Shown: one piece after another, positions 41,466 to 50,495 of the stretch
Numbering within the stretch: the stretch's first letter is position 1
Layout of the letters: the number at the start of each line of letters is the position of its first letter
Assembly: GCA_946499615.1 (NCBI GenBank)
Contig: CAMMST010000005.1
Span: 1-64,000 of the forward strand
Direction: 5' to 3'
DNA: 64,000 nt
DNA from: Enterococcus_E cecorum_B
Lineage (GTDB): Bacteria; Bacillota; Bacilli; Lactobacillales; Enterococcaceae
Notes under the pieces: generated by a model
What the model saw: only the letters and a program-made list of their open reading frames with translations
The model's database searches: none
Told to the model about the DNA's origin: nothing
Translations under genes and position numbers: made by a program

Positions 41466-41939
41466 TTATTCTTCTTTATTCCCTTTAGCTTTTTCAACAA
41501 TTTGCTGTAATTCTTCTAAAAAGACAGACATATCCTTGAATTGACGATAGACGCTTGCAAAACGAATATAAGAAATTTCATCGACTTTTGCTAAATCTTC
41601 CATCACATACTCACCAATGACCGTACTTGAAATCTCAGTCACGCCTTTTTCACGTACACGTCGTTCTACATGATCAACAATTTTTTCCATTTGTTCCATG
41701 CCTACTGGTCGCTTTTCAGCTGAACGAATAATTCCTCTTAATATTTTTTCACGGTTAAATTCTTCACGTACCCCATTTTTTTTGATGACTAACAAAGGTG
41801 CTTCTTCTATTCTTTCAAAAGTGGTAAAACGTTGACCACAATTTTCACATTCTCTTCTACGTCGAATCGCCCGACCATCATCAGCTTGACGACTATCAAT
41901 AACTCGGGAATTTTGGTGATGACATTTTGGACATTGCAT
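41466..41939 (-). CDS. nrdR: Ribonucleotide reductase regulator NrdR
   Basis: Nucleotide-sensing repressor (157 residues) of ribonucleotide reductase genes. The zinc ribbon shows CPKC (about 3-6) and CENC (about 31-34). The ATP-cone domain is LVIKKNGVREEFNREKIL (about 49-66) with RRVREKGV and SYIRFASVYRQF. Start at the ATG behind GAGGTGAATAAT. It leads the nrdR-dnaB-dnaI run; a terminator separates it from the nitroreductase gene on its upstream side. Confidence 0.95.
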   Translation of the reverse strand: MQCPKCHHQNSRVIDSRQADDGRAIRRRRECENCGQRFTTFERIEEAPLLVIKKNGVREEFNREKILRGIIRSAEKRPVGMEQMEKIVDHVERRVREKGVTEISSTVIGEYVMEDLAKVDEISYIRFASVYRQFKDMSVFLEELQQIVEKAKGNKEE

Positions 41940-42003
41940 ATTATTCACCTCATCTATTTTCTGATTTGATTAAATTATAACATGTTTCGCTTAAAAAGTG
42001 TGT

Positions 42004-42047
42004 AAAAAAAGCAATCTAATAAACGGAATTCTCGCTTATTAGATTGC
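42004..42047 (-). terminator. Terminator of the nitroreductase gene
   Basis: Minus strand: GCAATCTAATAA and its complement enclose a 12-base loop, followed by TTTTTTT. It separates the coaE-nitroreductase end from nrdR. Confidence 0.88.
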
Positions 42048-42055
42048 AAATAAGT

Positions 42056-42790
42056 TTATTTTAAAGTAAAACCTTGGTCTAGTAAAAATTGTGCAAATTC
42101 TGGTCGTCTAACTATGCTGAAGAAGTCGACATTTTTTTGCGTCCATGTCGTATCAGCCTGTTGATTATTACGATTTTGGTAATAACTACGGATTTGTTCA
42201 TCATAATTAGTTAAATCAGTCAGTGATGTTTGATAAGTATCTGTAGCGAGCACATTTTCTAGTGGCATACGTGGTTTCATATCATTTTTACTTGCAGGGT
42301 AACCAATTGTCATCGCAAATAACGGAACAGTTAATTCAGGAAGATGCAATAATTCCTTCACGCGATATAAATCATTGCGAATGCCACCAATATAGCAAAT
42401 ACCTAAATCAAAACTTTCAGCAGCAATGGCCATATTTTGAGCAGCCAAAGTCGCATCAACCATTGAAACAACCATTGATTCCATATTTCTTAAACCATCT
42501 AAAGGAACATCATTCTTCTTTAATTGAACAGCGTGACGATAAAGGTCAGCTACAAAAACATAAACCACCGGCGCTTTTGCCAAATGTCCTGAAAACTGCG
42601 TGATTTCAGCCAATTCATCCTTCACTTTGCTATCTTTCACTTCAATAATGGAATAAGCTTGGACGAAATTTGAAGTAGAAGCACTTTGAGCACTTTTGAC
42701 CAATTCGTTTTTAATTTCATCACTCACAATACGGTCGTCATAATCTCTAACAGAAACATGATTCTGCAGTAATTCTATCATTTCATTCAC
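42056..42790 (-). CDS. NfsA/NfrA-type FMN-dependent NADPH nitroreductase
   Basis: Flavin oxidoreductase of 244 residues. Family marks: an N-terminal HVSVRDYDDRIV (FMN-binding Arg region, about 12-23), SAQSASTSNFVQAYSII (about 34-50), AAESFDLGICYIGGIRNDL (about 127-145), and a basic GYPASKNDMKPRMPLE. It should reduce nitro compounds, quinones or flavins with NADPH; the natural substrate is unknown. The start is GTG, eight bases after GAGG. It lies 15 bases after coaE, inserted in the usual coaE-nrdR neighbourhood. Confidence 0.88.
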   Translation of the reverse strand: MNEMIELLQNHVSVRDYDDRIVSDEIKNELVKSAQSASTSNFVQAYSIIEVKDSKVKDELAEITQFSGHLAKAPVVYVFVADLYRHAVQLKKNDVPLDGLRNMESMVVSMVDATLAAQNMAIAAESFDLGICYIGGIRNDLYRVKELLHLPELTVPLFAMTIGYPASKNDMKPRMPLENVLATDTYQTSLTDLTNYDEQIRSYYQNRNNQQADTTWTQKNVDFFSIVRRPEFAQFLLDQGFTLK

Positions 42791-42805
42791 TAAATTTTCC
42801 TCTTT

Positions 42806-43402
42806 TCAAATGTATTTTCGATCGCTTAACCAAGTATCTACCTGTTGTATCGTTTGTGTTAAATCATTGGAATTATCAAACACGACTTCAGCCAATAATT
42901 TTTTCATTTCTATGGGTAGTTGACTATCAATACGCTGTTTGGCTTCTTTTTCTGTCAATTGGTTCCTTTTCATCAGCCGTTTGATTTGCTGCTCTGGTGT
43001 ACAATAAACCACAGCAACTTGATCCATCCATTCATCATACCCTTTTTCATACATCAAGGGCACATCAACAATGACTAATTTTTGATTTTGACTTGCTTGC
43101 TTGATTGCTGCAAGGATACTTTCTTGCAAAAAGGGCGCCATTAATGCATCTAGTTGTTTTAATTTATCTGGATGGTTGAAAACGAGCGCGCCTAATGCTT
43201 GACGGTTAATTTCGCCATTTTCTTGTAAGATTTCTGAGCCAAATACTTTCACAACCTCTTTGTAAGCTGGTGTGTTTTTATCTAACAGATGACGCGCAAT
43301 AATATCAGCATCAACTACAGGAAAGCCAAGATCGATAAAATGTTGAACGACACTACTTTTTCCTGTAGCAATACCGCCAGTGATTCCTAATACAAAAGCC
43401 AT
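42806..43402 (-). CDS. coaE: Dephospho-CoA kinase
   Basis: Last enzyme of coenzyme A synthesis (198 residues). P-loop LGITGGIATGKSSV (about 5-18), DADIIARHLL (about 33-42), IVDVPLMYEKGYDEWMD (about 106-122) and the lid RLMKRNQLTEKEAKQRI. The ATG overlaps the mutM stop as TAATG. The penultimate enzyme, CoaD, is also encoded in this window. Confidence 0.94.
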   Translation of the reverse strand: MAFVLGITGGIATGKSSVVQHFIDLGFPVVDADIIARHLLDKNTPAYKEVVKVFGSEILQENGEINRQALGALVFNHPDKLKQLDALMAPFLQESILAAIKQASQNQKLVIVDVPLMYEKGYDEWMDQVAVVYCTPEQQIKRLMKRNQLTEKEAKQRIDSQLPIEMKKLLAEVVFDNSNDLTQTIQQVDTWLSDRKYI

Positions 43403-44235
43403 TATTTTCCTCTTTTCTTTTGACACTTTGGACAAAAATGTGTGCCACGTTGCGCAACTTTCATTTTTTGAATAGGTGTACCACAACGCGGACAAGGCAT
43501 TCCTTCTTGACCATAGGCATTTAATTCAACTTGGAAATTCCCAGCATCGCCTAAAGCATTGACATAGCTGCGAATCGTTGTCCCTCCCGCTTGAATAGCC
43601 TTATCTAACACTTCAATAATCGCTCGGTGCAACTCTTTTATTTCTTTAGGCTTCAATTCATTAGCGGGGGTTTCGGGATGAATTTTTGCTTGCCAAAGTG
43701 CTTCATCTACATATATATTTCCCAATCCTGTTACTAATTTTTGATCAAGTAACAAAGGCTTTATCGCTTTGCTAGATTTTTTTAACTGTTGTTGAAATAT
43801 TTTCAAGTCAAAAGTTTCGTTAAATGGTTCTGGACCTAACTTGGCAATTCCAGGATATTCTTCCACGTGATTTTTATGATACGCACACATACGACCAAAT
43901 TTACGCACATCTTGATAGTGTAATTGACTACCATCTGAAAAGGTGAAAACGACATGGACATGCTTATTTGGTCTAGTTATTTCTGGAAAATAATGATACC
44001 TACCTTCCATGCGTAAATGTGAAATAATGACATCTTGATCCAAACAAAAAATTAAAAACTTCCCTCTGCGTTTGATTTCGTGTATAGTCTGTCCACTGAC
44101 ACGCTGATTAAATTCATTTGGAGATAATTGTTCAATAATTTTTGGCCAAAAGACTTCTACCTTAGATATCGTTTTGCCAATCACTAATTGACTTAATCCT
44201 TTACGAACGGTTTCAACTTCCGGTAATTCAGGCAT
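43402..44235 (-). CDS. mutM: Formamidopyrimidine-DNA glycosylase
   Basis: Base-excision repair enzyme (277 residues) for 8-oxoguanine and related lesions. The catalytic N-terminus is PELPEVETV (Pro after the removed Met, and Glu). The helix-two-turn-helix has VTGLGNIYVDEALW (about 165-178). The C-terminal zinc finger is CPRC...CPKC (about 246-270) with Arg in AQRGTHF. It lies between polA and coaE, the standard arrangement. Confidence 0.95.
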   Translation of the reverse strand: MPELPEVETVRKGLSQLVIGKTISKVEVFWPKIIEQLSPNEFNQRVSGQTIHEIKRRGKFLIFCLDQDVIISHLRMEGRYHYFPEITRPNKHVHVVFTFSDGSQLHYQDVRKFGRMCAYHKNHVEEYPGIAKLGPEPFNETFDLKIFQQQLKKSSKAIKPLLLDQKLVTGLGNIYVDEALWQAKIHPETPANELKPKEIKELHRAIIEVLDKAIQAGGTTIRSYVNALGDAGNFQVELNAYGQEGMPCPRCGTPIQKMKVAQRGTHFCPKCQKKRGK

Positions 44236-44243
44236 ATTCTCAC

Positions 44244-46889
44244 CTACTTTGCGTCATACCAAGTGTCTCCCCAACTACTATCCGTAATTAGAGGTACATG
44301 GAGGGTTACCACGTGTTCCATCACTTCTTTAACTAAGGCATCTAGTTGCTCAACTTGATCTTTTTTCACTTCAAACACCAATTCATCGTGGACTTGAAGG
44401 AGCATATTAGTTTGGATATCACTTGTTTGCAATCGTTTATCTAGTTCAATCATCGCCATCTTTAAAATATCAGCTGCCGTTCCTTGAATTGGAGAATTAA
44501 TGGCAGTTCTTTCAGCGAATGAGCGCACATTAAAGTTTTTAGCATGGATATCTGGTAAATAACGACGACGATGATATAGTGTTTCAACATAACCATCTTC
44601 TTTAGCCTTTGTGACGATATCTTGCATATATTTTTTGACATTCGGATAGCGTTCAAAATATGTATCAATATATTTTTTCGCAGCTTGTCTCGAAATACCT
44701 AAGTTTTGAGAAAGACCAAAATCAGAAATACCATAGACAATACCAAAGTTTACCGCTTTAGCATCCCGGCGCATATTGCTTGTTACTTTACTAGGATCAT
44801 CAATACCAAAAACCCGCATAGCAGTAGAAGTATGAATATCTTGGCCATGGATAAATGCTTCCTTTAAGTGCTCATCATCAGAAATATGAGCAAGTACGCG
44901 TAACTCAATTTGTGAATAATCAGATGAATACATAACCCAATCTTCGTGGCTAGGTACAAAGGCTTGACGTATTTTTCGCCCTTCTTCTAAGCGGATTGGA
45001 ATATTTTGTAGATTAGGATCAACGGAACTTAAGCGCCCGGTTTGGGTTAAAGTCTGAATATAACGTGTATGAATCTTGCCGTCTAGTTGAATCACTTTTA
45101 GCAAACCTTCAATATAAGTTGATTGCAATTTTGCTAATTGGCGGTAACTTAATATTTGCTCAATGATTGGATGTGCCGATTTTAACTGTTCCAACACATC
45201 AACAGCCGTAGAATAACCGGTCTTCGTTTTCTTAATAACTGGTAGGCTTAATTCTTCAAATAAAATCACACCTAATTGTTTTGGAGAATTAATATTAAAT
45301 TCTTTACCTGCATAGTCATAAATTTTTTGTTCAATTTCAGCTAAACGAACAGCAAAATCTTGTTTCATTTGCTGTAATCGTAAAGGGTCGACACTGATAC
45401 CGGTCATTTCCATTTTGGCTAAAACATCGGCTAATGGCATCTCCATATCGGTAAATAGTTGCCATTGATTTTTATTTTCCAACTCTTTCGTTAAAATAGG
45501 CACTAAACGATGTAAGGTGTCGATTTTACGAGCTAAATGTTCATAAAATTCATCTGAATGAGTAGGCAGCCCTTTTTTCGCACCTTTACCATAAACTTGC
45601 TCATCACTTAGAATTTCCGTTAAACCATAATTATGGGCCACACTACTAATATCGCTACTATTATCGGTGGTATCCAATAAATAGGCAGCCAATAAAGTAT
45701 CAAAAGTAAACAAAACATTCTTTGCCCCAAATCGTGATAGAGCAATTTTTTGGCACTTCATGTCAAAAGTAATCAATTGCTCTGCTTTTTGAACATAATC
45801 AATAAATTCTGGGCTACTTAAAATATCAAGATTATCACTCACATAGATTTTTTCTGAAGTACCAAAGGCAAACCCCACAATATCTTCTAAATGATAATTT
45901 TCCCCAAGCATTTCAACATATAATGCTAACTTTTCAGCTTCTGGTAAATCATTTGGCCATTCTTGAATGTATTCATAAGTGATTTCTTCCATTTCATGAT
46001 CATCCATAACTACATTCATTTTATCTAAAAACGATTGAAAATTTAATTTTCGATAGAGTTCAATTAACTCGTTTTCATTCATACCTTGATAAGCTAAATC
46101 TGCCAAAGTAATCTCAACCGGTGCTTGCACATTAATGGTCGCTAATTGTTTAGACATGAAGGCTTGTTCTTTATCATTGATTAAGTTTTCCTTCATCTTG
46201 CTTGGCTTAAACGCATCAATGTGTTCATAAATACCTTCAACAGACTCGTATTGTTTCAATAATTTAATGGCTGTTTTTTCGCCAACTTTTGTGACACCTG
46301 GTAAGTTATCAGATTTATCACCAGCTAGCCCTTTTAAGTCAATAATTTGCTTTGGAGTAAGGCCGTCATATTTTTCGGCAATGAATGCAGGCGTACATAT
46401 TTCTAGTTCTGTCATGCCTTTGACGGTGATGTACACAGTAATCTTGTCACTTGCTAACTGAGTTAAGTCACGATCTCCAGAAACAACAATGACCTCAAAT
46501 CCTTCTTGACTGGCTCTTGTCGCTAAGGTGCCGATAATATCATCCGCTTCATAGTTAGGAAGCTCATATTCTTTGACACCAAATCCATGAATTAGCTGTC
46601 TAATGAAAGGTATTTGTTCTCTAAATTCACTTGGCGTTTTGGCACGTCCAGCTTTATAATCTTTAAAAATCTCCGTTCGAAAAGTTGTTTTACCTGCATC
46701 AAAAGCCACTAAAGCATGGGTTGGCTGTTCTTGTAATAAGATCTTTTCAAACATGTTTTTGAAAGTAAAAATTGCATTTGTATATAAGCCATCTGCATTT
46801 TTAAAATTATCCATGACATTATATAGCGCATAAAATGCTCGAAATGCCACACTATTGCCATCGACTAAAAGAATCTTTTTCTGACTCAC
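44244..46889 (-). CDS. polA: DNA polymerase I
   Basis: Repair and Okazaki-fragment polymerase (881 residues). The 5'-3' exonuclease domain (about 1-300) has LLVDGNSVAFRAFYAL, EADDIIGTLA and VVSGDRDLTQL. The 3'-5' exonuclease-like domain (about 310-470) lacks the acidic metal ligands seen in the E. coli enzyme, as usual in Firmicutes. The polymerase domain has DYSQIELRVLAHIS (about 655), RRDAKAVNFGIVYG (about 708) and LLQVHDELVFEV (about 830). The start is GTG seven bases after GAGG; the GTG two codons before it sits on the ribosome site. Confidence 0.95.
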   Translation of the reverse strand: MSQKKILLVDGNSVAFRAFYALYNVMDNFKNADGLYTNAIFTFKNMFEKILLQEQPTHALVAFDAGKTTFRTEIFKDYKAGRAKTPSEFREQIPFIRQLIHGFGVKEYELPNYEADDIIGTLATRASQEGFEVIVVSGDRDLTQLASDKITVYITVKGMTELEICTPAFIAEKYDGLTPKQIIDLKGLAGDKSDNLPGVTKVGEKTAIKLLKQYESVEGIYEHIDAFKPSKMKENLINDKEQAFMSKQLATINVQAPVEITLADLAYQGMNENELIELYRKLNFQSFLDKMNVVMDDHEMEEITYEYIQEWPNDLPEAEKLALYVEMLGENYHLEDIVGFAFGTSEKIYVSDNLDILSSPEFIDYVQKAEQLITFDMKCQKIALSRFGAKNVLFTFDTLLAAYLLDTTDNSSDISSVAHNYGLTEILSDEQVYGKGAKKGLPTHSDEFYEHLARKIDTLHRLVPILTKELENKNQWQLFTDMEMPLADVLAKMEMTGISVDPLRLQQMKQDFAVRLAEIEQKIYDYAGKEFNINSPKQLGVILFEELSLPVIKKTKTGYSTAVDVLEQLKSAHPIIEQILSYRQLAKLQSTYIEGLLKVIQLDGKIHTRYIQTLTQTGRLSSVDPNLQNIPIRLEEGRKIRQAFVPSHEDWVMYSSDYSQIELRVLAHISDDEHLKEAFIHGQDIHTSTAMRVFGIDDPSKVTSNMRRDAKAVNFGIVYGISDFGLSQNLGISRQAAKKYIDTYFERYPNVKKYMQDIVTKAKEDGYVETLYHRRRYLPDIHAKNFNVRSFAERTAINSPIQGTAADILKMAMIELDKRLQTSDIQTNMLLQVHDELVFEVKKDQVEQLDALVKEVMEHVVTLHVPLITDSSWGDTWYDAK

Positions 46890-47007
46890 AATCACACCTC
46901 TTTTAATTGTTATTCATTTCTTCCTTTTCTATTGTAGCAGAAAATGAAATTCTTGTAGTGTGATTTCACTTATTTTTCGATAATTATTTCCATTTTATCT
47001 AAATGAA

Positions 47008-47037
47008 ACAAAAAAGCTTGGAGTTCTTCCCCAAGCA
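47008..47037 (-). terminator. Terminator of the oleate hydratase gene
   Basis: Minus strand: TGCTTGG pairs with CCAAGC around an 8-base loop, followed by TTTTTTG, 16 bases after the stop. Confidence 0.82.
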
Positions 47038-47053
47038 TTTTTGTTTATACTAT

Positions 47054-49036
47054 TTATTCAAGCATATCCTTTCGCAATATACCATATTTAAGGAATAAGT
47101 CTTCCAAAATGGTCCCTTGAACTTTCTTAATAATTGGTTTCTTCAAAGCATCTAAGCCAAATGGTAATTCAATATCAAGTGGTGATTTACCATCCATTAA
47201 GCAGACACTACTATTTAATAGTGCACGAACATCATAGACACTACCCCAAACTTCAGGGACACCTCGTTCAATAGCAAATAAGCCATAAACAGCTTCCATT
47301 GCCGTACGAACAGAGTATTCTGTAGTAAAGATTGTATCACGTGGTGTTTGCGCAAATTGACCTAAGAAAGCAAAGTTTACACAGCCATCAGGAATGACAT
47401 CAGGACGGTCCCCTTTAGCACGTGGCATGAAGAATGCTGTAATGTAAGGCATCATTGTTGGGACGCAGACTGCATGATTGGTTGCTAATTCATTAATCAT
47501 TTCAATAGGCACACCTAAATGATAAAGCCATTCTTCTGTGATTTCTTTACCCGTACATTCTTTCATTGGTTTTTGGATATAATCACCCTTCACATCTGTA
47601 AATAAGCTATATACCCAAACGCAGACTTCATCTTTTGGTTGGTCTTTGAATTGACCTTGACGATTAATGGTCCAACTTAACAACCATGAAGAATCTTTGC
47701 AGCTGACAATACCACCAGTTACCACTTTTCCTGTTCGTGGGTCACGTTTACAAATATTGGTAATATAAGGAATAATACGATCATCTTTTAAGGTGATTGT
47801 AGCGGATTCCCAATTGGTTTTAGAAATATCTGAACAGAATTTTTCGGGATGACCAAAGCTAGGATCTTGTTTCGCAATGTTTTTCCATAATTGCCAACAA
47901 CCACTTTCACGAATTTCAGCGTCTCCTGTTGGTACTTGATCTTGACTACCATAAATCGTGCTTTCTGTACAGCTTCCATTCGTTACAAATACATAATCAT
48001 TCGTTGTAAGTTCAATTGATTGTACTTCATCGTTCACTAAACATTCAATACGTGAAGCAATTTTTTGACCATTTTCAAATTTGAAGACGACATTCGTTAC
48101 TTTTGTATTGAATTGGAAAGTAACTCCATGATCTTCCAAGTATTTTTGCATTGGTAAGATTAAGGATTCATATTGATTGTATTTTGTAAATTTCAATGCA
48201 GAGAAATCAGGTAAACCAGCAATATGATGAATGAAACGTTGGAAGTATAATTTCATTTCTAAGGCTGAATGCCAATTTTCAAACGCAAACATCGTACGCC
48301 AATATAACCAGAAATTAGAGTTAAAGACTTCATCATCAAAGACTTCATCAATTCGTTTGTCATATAGGTCTTCGTCTTTAGTAAAGAAGAGCTTCATAAT
48401 TTGCATTACGCCTTCTTGACTTAGATTAAATTTACCATCTGTATGTGCATCTTGGCCGCGATTTTCAGTTGCACGGCATAAAGAATAGTTTGGATCTTCT
48501 TTGTTTAAGCGATAGTATTCATCTAATACCGATAATCCTGGTTTTTCAAGTGATGGCACACTTCTGAATAAATCCCATAAACATTCAAAATGATTTTCCA
48601 TTTCACGTCCACCACGCATAATGTAACCGCGTGTGGAATCTAAAATACCATCACAAGCACCACCAGCAATATCCAACGCTTCTAAAATATGGATGTTTTC
48701 GCCAGGCATTTGAGCATCACGAACCAAGAAACAGGCCGCAGCTAAAGAGGCAAGTCCACTACCAACTAGATAAGCATGTTTTTCTTCGATGCCTTTTGGT
48801 TTTTCAGGAGTGACGAAAGCTTCATAGTTACCACTTGTATAATAAATACCTTTGCTGTTGCGTCCATCTAGACCTCTTTCGGTATTACGATATTCAGCTA
48901 GTCGTTTCGCTTCAGCTTTGTTGGCATCGGCTTTTTTTGTCACGTTTGTTTGTCTTTTTTTGGCTAGCTGATAAGCTGCCACACTACTTCCGGCAATTAA
49001 GGCACTAGTAAGACCAAGTTTGAATTTTTTTGACAT
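47054..49036 (-). CDS. ohyA: Oleate hydratase (myosin-cross-reactive antigen family)
   Basis: FAD enzyme (660 residues) that adds water to the cis-9 double bond of unsaturated fatty acids, giving 10-hydroxy acids and detoxifying them. Marks: dinucleotide-binding YLVGSGLASLAAACFL (about 88-103), EALDIAGGACDG, RGGREMENHFECLWDLF with the catalytic Glu region (about 138-154), NQYESLILPMQKYLEDHG and FLGQFAQTPRDTIFTTEYSVRTAMEAVY near the end. Unlike most described members, residues 1-25 form a short basic plus hydrophobic segment that may hold it to the membrane. The start lies eight bases after GAGG. A TetR-type gene lies upstream, and the gap holds two 30-base direct repeats. Confidence 0.93.
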   Translation of the reverse strand: MSKKFKLGLTSALIAGSSVAAYQLAKKRQTNVTKKADANKAEAKRLAEYRNTERGLDGRNSKGIYYTSGNYEAFVTPEKPKGIEEKHAYLVGSGLASLAAACFLVRDAQMPGENIHILEALDIAGGACDGILDSTRGYIMRGGREMENHFECLWDLFRSVPSLEKPGLSVLDEYYRLNKEDPNYSLCRATENRGQDAHTDGKFNLSQEGVMQIMKLFFTKDEDLYDKRIDEVFDDEVFNSNFWLYWRTMFAFENWHSALEMKLYFQRFIHHIAGLPDFSALKFTKYNQYESLILPMQKYLEDHGVTFQFNTKVTNVVFKFENGQKIASRIECLVNDEVQSIELTTNDYVFVTNGSCTESTIYGSQDQVPTGDAEIRESGCWQLWKNIAKQDPSFGHPEKFCSDISKTNWESATITLKDDRIIPYITNICKRDPRTGKVVTGGIVSCKDSSWLLSWTINRQGQFKDQPKDEVCVWVYSLFTDVKGDYIQKPMKECTGKEITEEWLYHLGVPIEMINELATNHAVCVPTMMPYITAFFMPRAKGDRPDVIPDGCVNFAFLGQFAQTPRDTIFTTEYSVRTAMEAVYGLFAIERGVPEVWGSVYDVRALLNSSVCLMDGKSPLDIELPFGLDALKKPIIKKVQGTILEDLFLKYGILRKDMLE

Positions 49037-49100
49037 ATCCATGACCTCTTTTCTAATCATTTCACAAGTTCATCATAACGCGATTAAAAAAGAGAAACCA

Positions 49101-49173
49101 TTTACAATTTAACTTGAATGATAAAATTTTTTAAACAAAATAGTTTACAATATAACAAGATTGATAAAATTTT
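49101..49173. repeat. Two direct 30-base repeats upstream of ohyA
   Basis: Copy one at 49101-49130 and copy two at 49144-49173 agree at 26 of 30 positions; both begin TTTACAAT and end TGATAAAATTTT. Each has a weak inverted character. They fill the gap between the TetR gene and ohyA, where operators are expected. Confidence 0.7.
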
Positions 49174-49175
49174 GG

Positions 49176-49730
49176 CTATTTTTCAAATTTATTAATTGCT
49201 GTATCGATTGCCCCTTCCATTAAGGTAATCATTTTTTCAGCTAAGGGACGATAATCTGCAGTCATGCCCTGATTAATCCATTCAAGAACTAGACCAACAA
49301 AACTATATTTGTAAAATTGGGCGATGAATTCTTGATCACTTTTTGAAATATGATGACCTTCCACCTGTGACTCCACAACATCAAAAAGTAATTCGAAGGT
49401 ACGTTGATAGAGAAAGGTTTCTAATTGCTCGCGATTAATGGAGTGGTAAGCATTCATGATAAACGGCTTATTTTCATAAATCGCAGCAAAGATATCTAGT
49501 AGGCCTTCTTGCCAAGTATCTTTCGTTTTCTTTCCGTTAAGCGCACGTTTAGCATCTTCTATACAAGACCATTCCACCAAATCATAAATATCTTTAAAGT
49601 GATAATAAAAAGCCATGCGACTAATCCCGCATTCTTCGGTTAAATCATGAATGGTAATTTTATCCAATGGCTTCATTAACAAATATTTTTTTAAGGCAGC
49701 TTCTAACTGGTATTTAGTTGAAGTCGTCAT
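49176..49730 (-). CDS. TetR/AcrR-family regulator (DhaS-like)
   Basis: DNA-binding regulator of 184 residues. The N-terminal helix-turn-helix is clear: KYLLMKPLDKITIHDLTEECGISRMAFYYHFKDIYDLV (about residues 15-52). The C-terminal helical part resembles the DhaS-type TetR group (YKYSFVGLVLEWINQGM, about 144-160). It lies directly upstream of ohyA on the same strand, so it is a good candidate to control it, perhaps by sensing fatty acids; this is inferred from position. A terminator of the upstream gene ends just before its ribosome site, leaving little room for a promoter. Confidence 0.88.
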   Translation of the reverse strand: MTTSTKYQLEAALKKYLLMKPLDKITIHDLTEECGISRMAFYYHFKDIYDLVEWSCIEDAKRALNGKKTKDTWQEGLLDIFAAIYENKPFIMNAYHSINREQLETFLYQRTFELLFDVVESQVEGHHISKSDQEFIAQFYKYSFVGLVLEWINQGMTADYRPLAEKMITLMEGAIDTAINKFEK

Positions 49731-49741
49731 CCTATCCCTCC

Positions 49742-49775
49742 AAAAAAAGCATCAAAACAAATTGTCTTGATGCTT
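49742..49775 (-). terminator. Terminator of the Bax-inhibitor-like gene
   Basis: Minus strand: AGCATCA.GACAA pairs with TTGT.TGATGCT, followed by TTTTTTT, directly before the ribosome site of the TetR gene. Confidence 0.85.
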
Positions 49776-49796
49776 AAATTTTTTATTGACTAAATA

Positions 49797-50468
49797 TTAA
49801 TCCCTAGCAAAAATGCGAATAAATGCTAAGAATAAATTGATGAAGTCAAGATATAGATTTAATGCCATAAAAGTAGCAATACCAAAATCATTTTCCATTT
49901 GATAGCTAAAATAAGCTTCACGAATACGTTGATTATCATAAGCAGTCAAGCCACTAAAGATAATGACAAGTACAAAAGAAATAAAATAGTCAACGGCACT
50001 ACTTTGCATAAAAATATTGACTAAGATGACCACCAATGCACCAATTAAAAAAGAATATAACGCACGTGCAATGCCGGATAAATCTCTCTTAGTAAAGATA
50101 CCAAAGACAGCCATTGTAATAAAGGTTAAAGAACTAGCTGCAAATGCCGACGTCACTGTACCAAAGTCATACACCAATAAAGTAACAGAGAGCGTCACTC
50201 CATTTAATAGTGAATAAACAATAAAACCGGCTAATGTCAAAGCTGGATTTTTAAAAGCTTGACGACCAATTACTAAGACCAAGACAATTTCAAAAACCCA
50301 CAATAAGATAAAAGTCATTTGGTTGACAGTAGCTAGAAACTGATTGACAAAAACAGTTGAACAAAGATAAGCAGCAAGTGCACTAATGGCAAGTCCTATA
50401 CCAAAAATGCCATATACTTTTGCAAAAAAACGATTTAATCCTGTAGTTGTAGTATATTCCTGATTCAT
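49797..50468 (-). CDS. Bax inhibitor-1/YccA family membrane protein
   Basis: Integral membrane protein of 223 residues with seven predicted membrane segments spread over its length. Family marks: an N-terminal TTGLNRFFAKVYGIFGIGLAISA, a central LTFITMAVFGIFTKRDLSGI, and the C-terminal SGLTAYDNQRIREAYF followed by IATFMALNLYLDFINLFLAFIRIF. Bacterial relatives such as YetJ are pH-sensitive calcium leak channels, and the Asp in the C-terminal part is the sensor there. The precise role here is unknown. Single gene with its own terminator. Confidence 0.9.
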   Translation of the reverse strand: MNQEYTTTTGLNRFFAKVYGIFGIGLAISALAAYLCSTVFVNQFLATVNQMTFILLWVFEIVLVLVIGRQAFKNPALTLAGFIVYSLLNGVTLSVTLLVYDFGTVTSAFAASSLTFITMAVFGIFTKRDLSGIARALYSFLIGALVVILVNIFMQSSAVDYFISFVLVIIFSGLTAYDNQRIREAYFSYQMENDFGIATFMALNLYLDFINLFLAFIRIFARD

Positions 50469-50495
50469 AACTTTCCCTCATTTCGTTATTTGAAG

